A stretch of DNA of 32,203 nt. Origin: Pseudomonas fluorescens. GTDB taxonomy: Bacteria; Pseudomonadota; Gammaproteobacteria; Pseudomonadales; Pseudomonadaceae. How positions within the stretch are numbered: position 1 is the stretch's first letter; each line of letters starts with the position of its first letter. Of this stretch, positions 31,827 to 32,203 are shown in pieces. Made by a program: the position numbers and the translations under genes. The DNA lies in the NCBI RefSeq assembly GCF_902497875.1, contig NZ_CABVHY010000052.1, positions 1-32,203 on the forward strand. Reading direction: 5' to 3'. The notes beneath the pieces were generated by a model. The model had not been told where the DNA came from and did no database searches. It was given only the letters and a program-made list of their open reading frames with translations.

Positions 31827-32203
31827 GCCGCGCCCGGACAAGGATCGAGGCACGGAACCAGCAGCCGGAGATCAAACCTTGGGATGAGGAGTTCATGCTA
31901 TCGGACTCGTCACCAAGTGGCCTACGGCTTCTGGTGAACGGTAATCCCAGTGTGGTGGCTGGCTGTGCGATTGAGCTGACTTGGCCACATGATAAGAGCA
32001 TGGCCGAGCATTGCATCTGGCCTCGGCATTACAGTACGTCGGTGATCGTCGGCTGGGAAGGTACGGACCTCGGCGGATTCACGAAGTGGGATATGCAGCT
32101 GGAAACTGTGTCCGCTTGGGTTGTCCGTGAAATCCTGCTGGAACACGCCGCGCGTGCTCAGCAGATTCAATTGCTGGAACAGCATCTGGAACAGCATCTG
32201 GAA
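31823..32203 (+). CDS. Hypothetical protein, cut by the window end
   Basis: An open frame of 127 codons with no stop before the edge. It starts at an ATG overlapping the previous stop (ATGA), so it is coupled to it. The N-terminal 25 residues are basic and polar (MSRARTRIEARNQQPEIKPW). A beta-rich part follows with several Trp (CAIELTWPHDKS, then STSVIVGWEGTDLGGFTKWD). Next comes a helix that ends in Leu/Glu/Gln/His heptad-like repeats (IQLLEQHLEQHLE). No family is recognised; the full length is unknown. Confidence 0.65.
   Translation, partial: MSRARTRIEARNQQPEIKPWDEEFMLSDSSPSGLRLLVNGNPSVVAGCAIELTWPHDKSMAEHCIWPRHYSTSVIVGWEGTDLGGFTKWDMQLETVSAWVVREILLEHAARAQQIQLLEQHLEQHLE
32174..32203 (+). repeat. 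In-frame 12-bp tandem repeat CTGGAACAGCAT
   Basis: Two full copies and half of a third run into the window edge and encode Leu-Glu-Gln-His units. The true copy number is not visible. Because the unit is a multiple of three, changes in number would lengthen or shorten a coiled coil without breaking the frame. Confidence 0.8.

Overview
The window reads as chromosomal DNA of a fluorescent-group Pseudomonas. The reasons are high-GC codon use, a Pseudomonas-type gene order (rnd / ycgL / 2-hydroxyacid dehydrogenase / ycgN, then oligopeptidase B / membrane protein / class II glutamine amidotransferase / DUF2937), and five copies of a typical Pseudomonas REP repeat (core GATCGCAGCCTGCGGCAGCT). Everything is read from sequence alone; no database search was run.

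Layout. 0-2.3 kb: cyanate detoxification, with cynT-cynS (carbonic anhydrase, cyanase) on the minus strand and cynR divergent. 2.6-4.0 kb: a glutamine-synthetase-fold enzyme of the gamma-glutamylpolyamine synthetase type. 4.2-6.6 kb: a lipid A phosphoethanolamine transferase followed by a small SAM methyltransferase and a good intrinsic terminator. 6.7-14.2 kb: housekeeping and conserved genes (RNase D, YcgL, D-2-hydroxyacid dehydrogenase, nitroreductase, YcgN), an exported protein with a degenerate metallopeptidase site, a DUF2892-like protein, a SpoU-type RNA methyltransferase, an HNH protein and a spermidine-synthase-like protein. 14.3-18.7 kb: a Pro-rich exported peptide, oligopeptidase B, two small membrane proteins and a YafJ-type amidotransferase. 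18.8-23.6 kb: a 5-oxoproline module, with a LysR regulator divergent from an MFS transporter followed by pxpA-pxpB-pxpC, the last two joined by ATGA overlaps. 23.7-25.8 kb: a MoxR AAA+ ATPase with its VWA partner.

At about 25.85 kb the character changes. A tyrosine recombinase (26011-27450) opens a run of plus-strand genes that continues past the right edge: a 264-aa coiled-coil/HTH protein, a 79-aa HTH protein, proteins of 144, 86 and 313 aa, a 205-aa Cys4 protein, an 86-aa protein resembling the N-terminal half of phage HNH/AP2 proteins, and a truncated 127-residue frame. These genes have very strong Shine-Dalgarno sequences and often TTG or GTG starts, lack REP repeats, and have products I cannot assign. 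This is an integrated mobile element (prophage, satellite or integrative element) cut by the window end. It is the best candidate here for something undescribed. Around its small HTH gene lie repeated GGCACCC boxes, two palindromes and a phased GTAAAC pair, which look like a regulatory or origin-type region.
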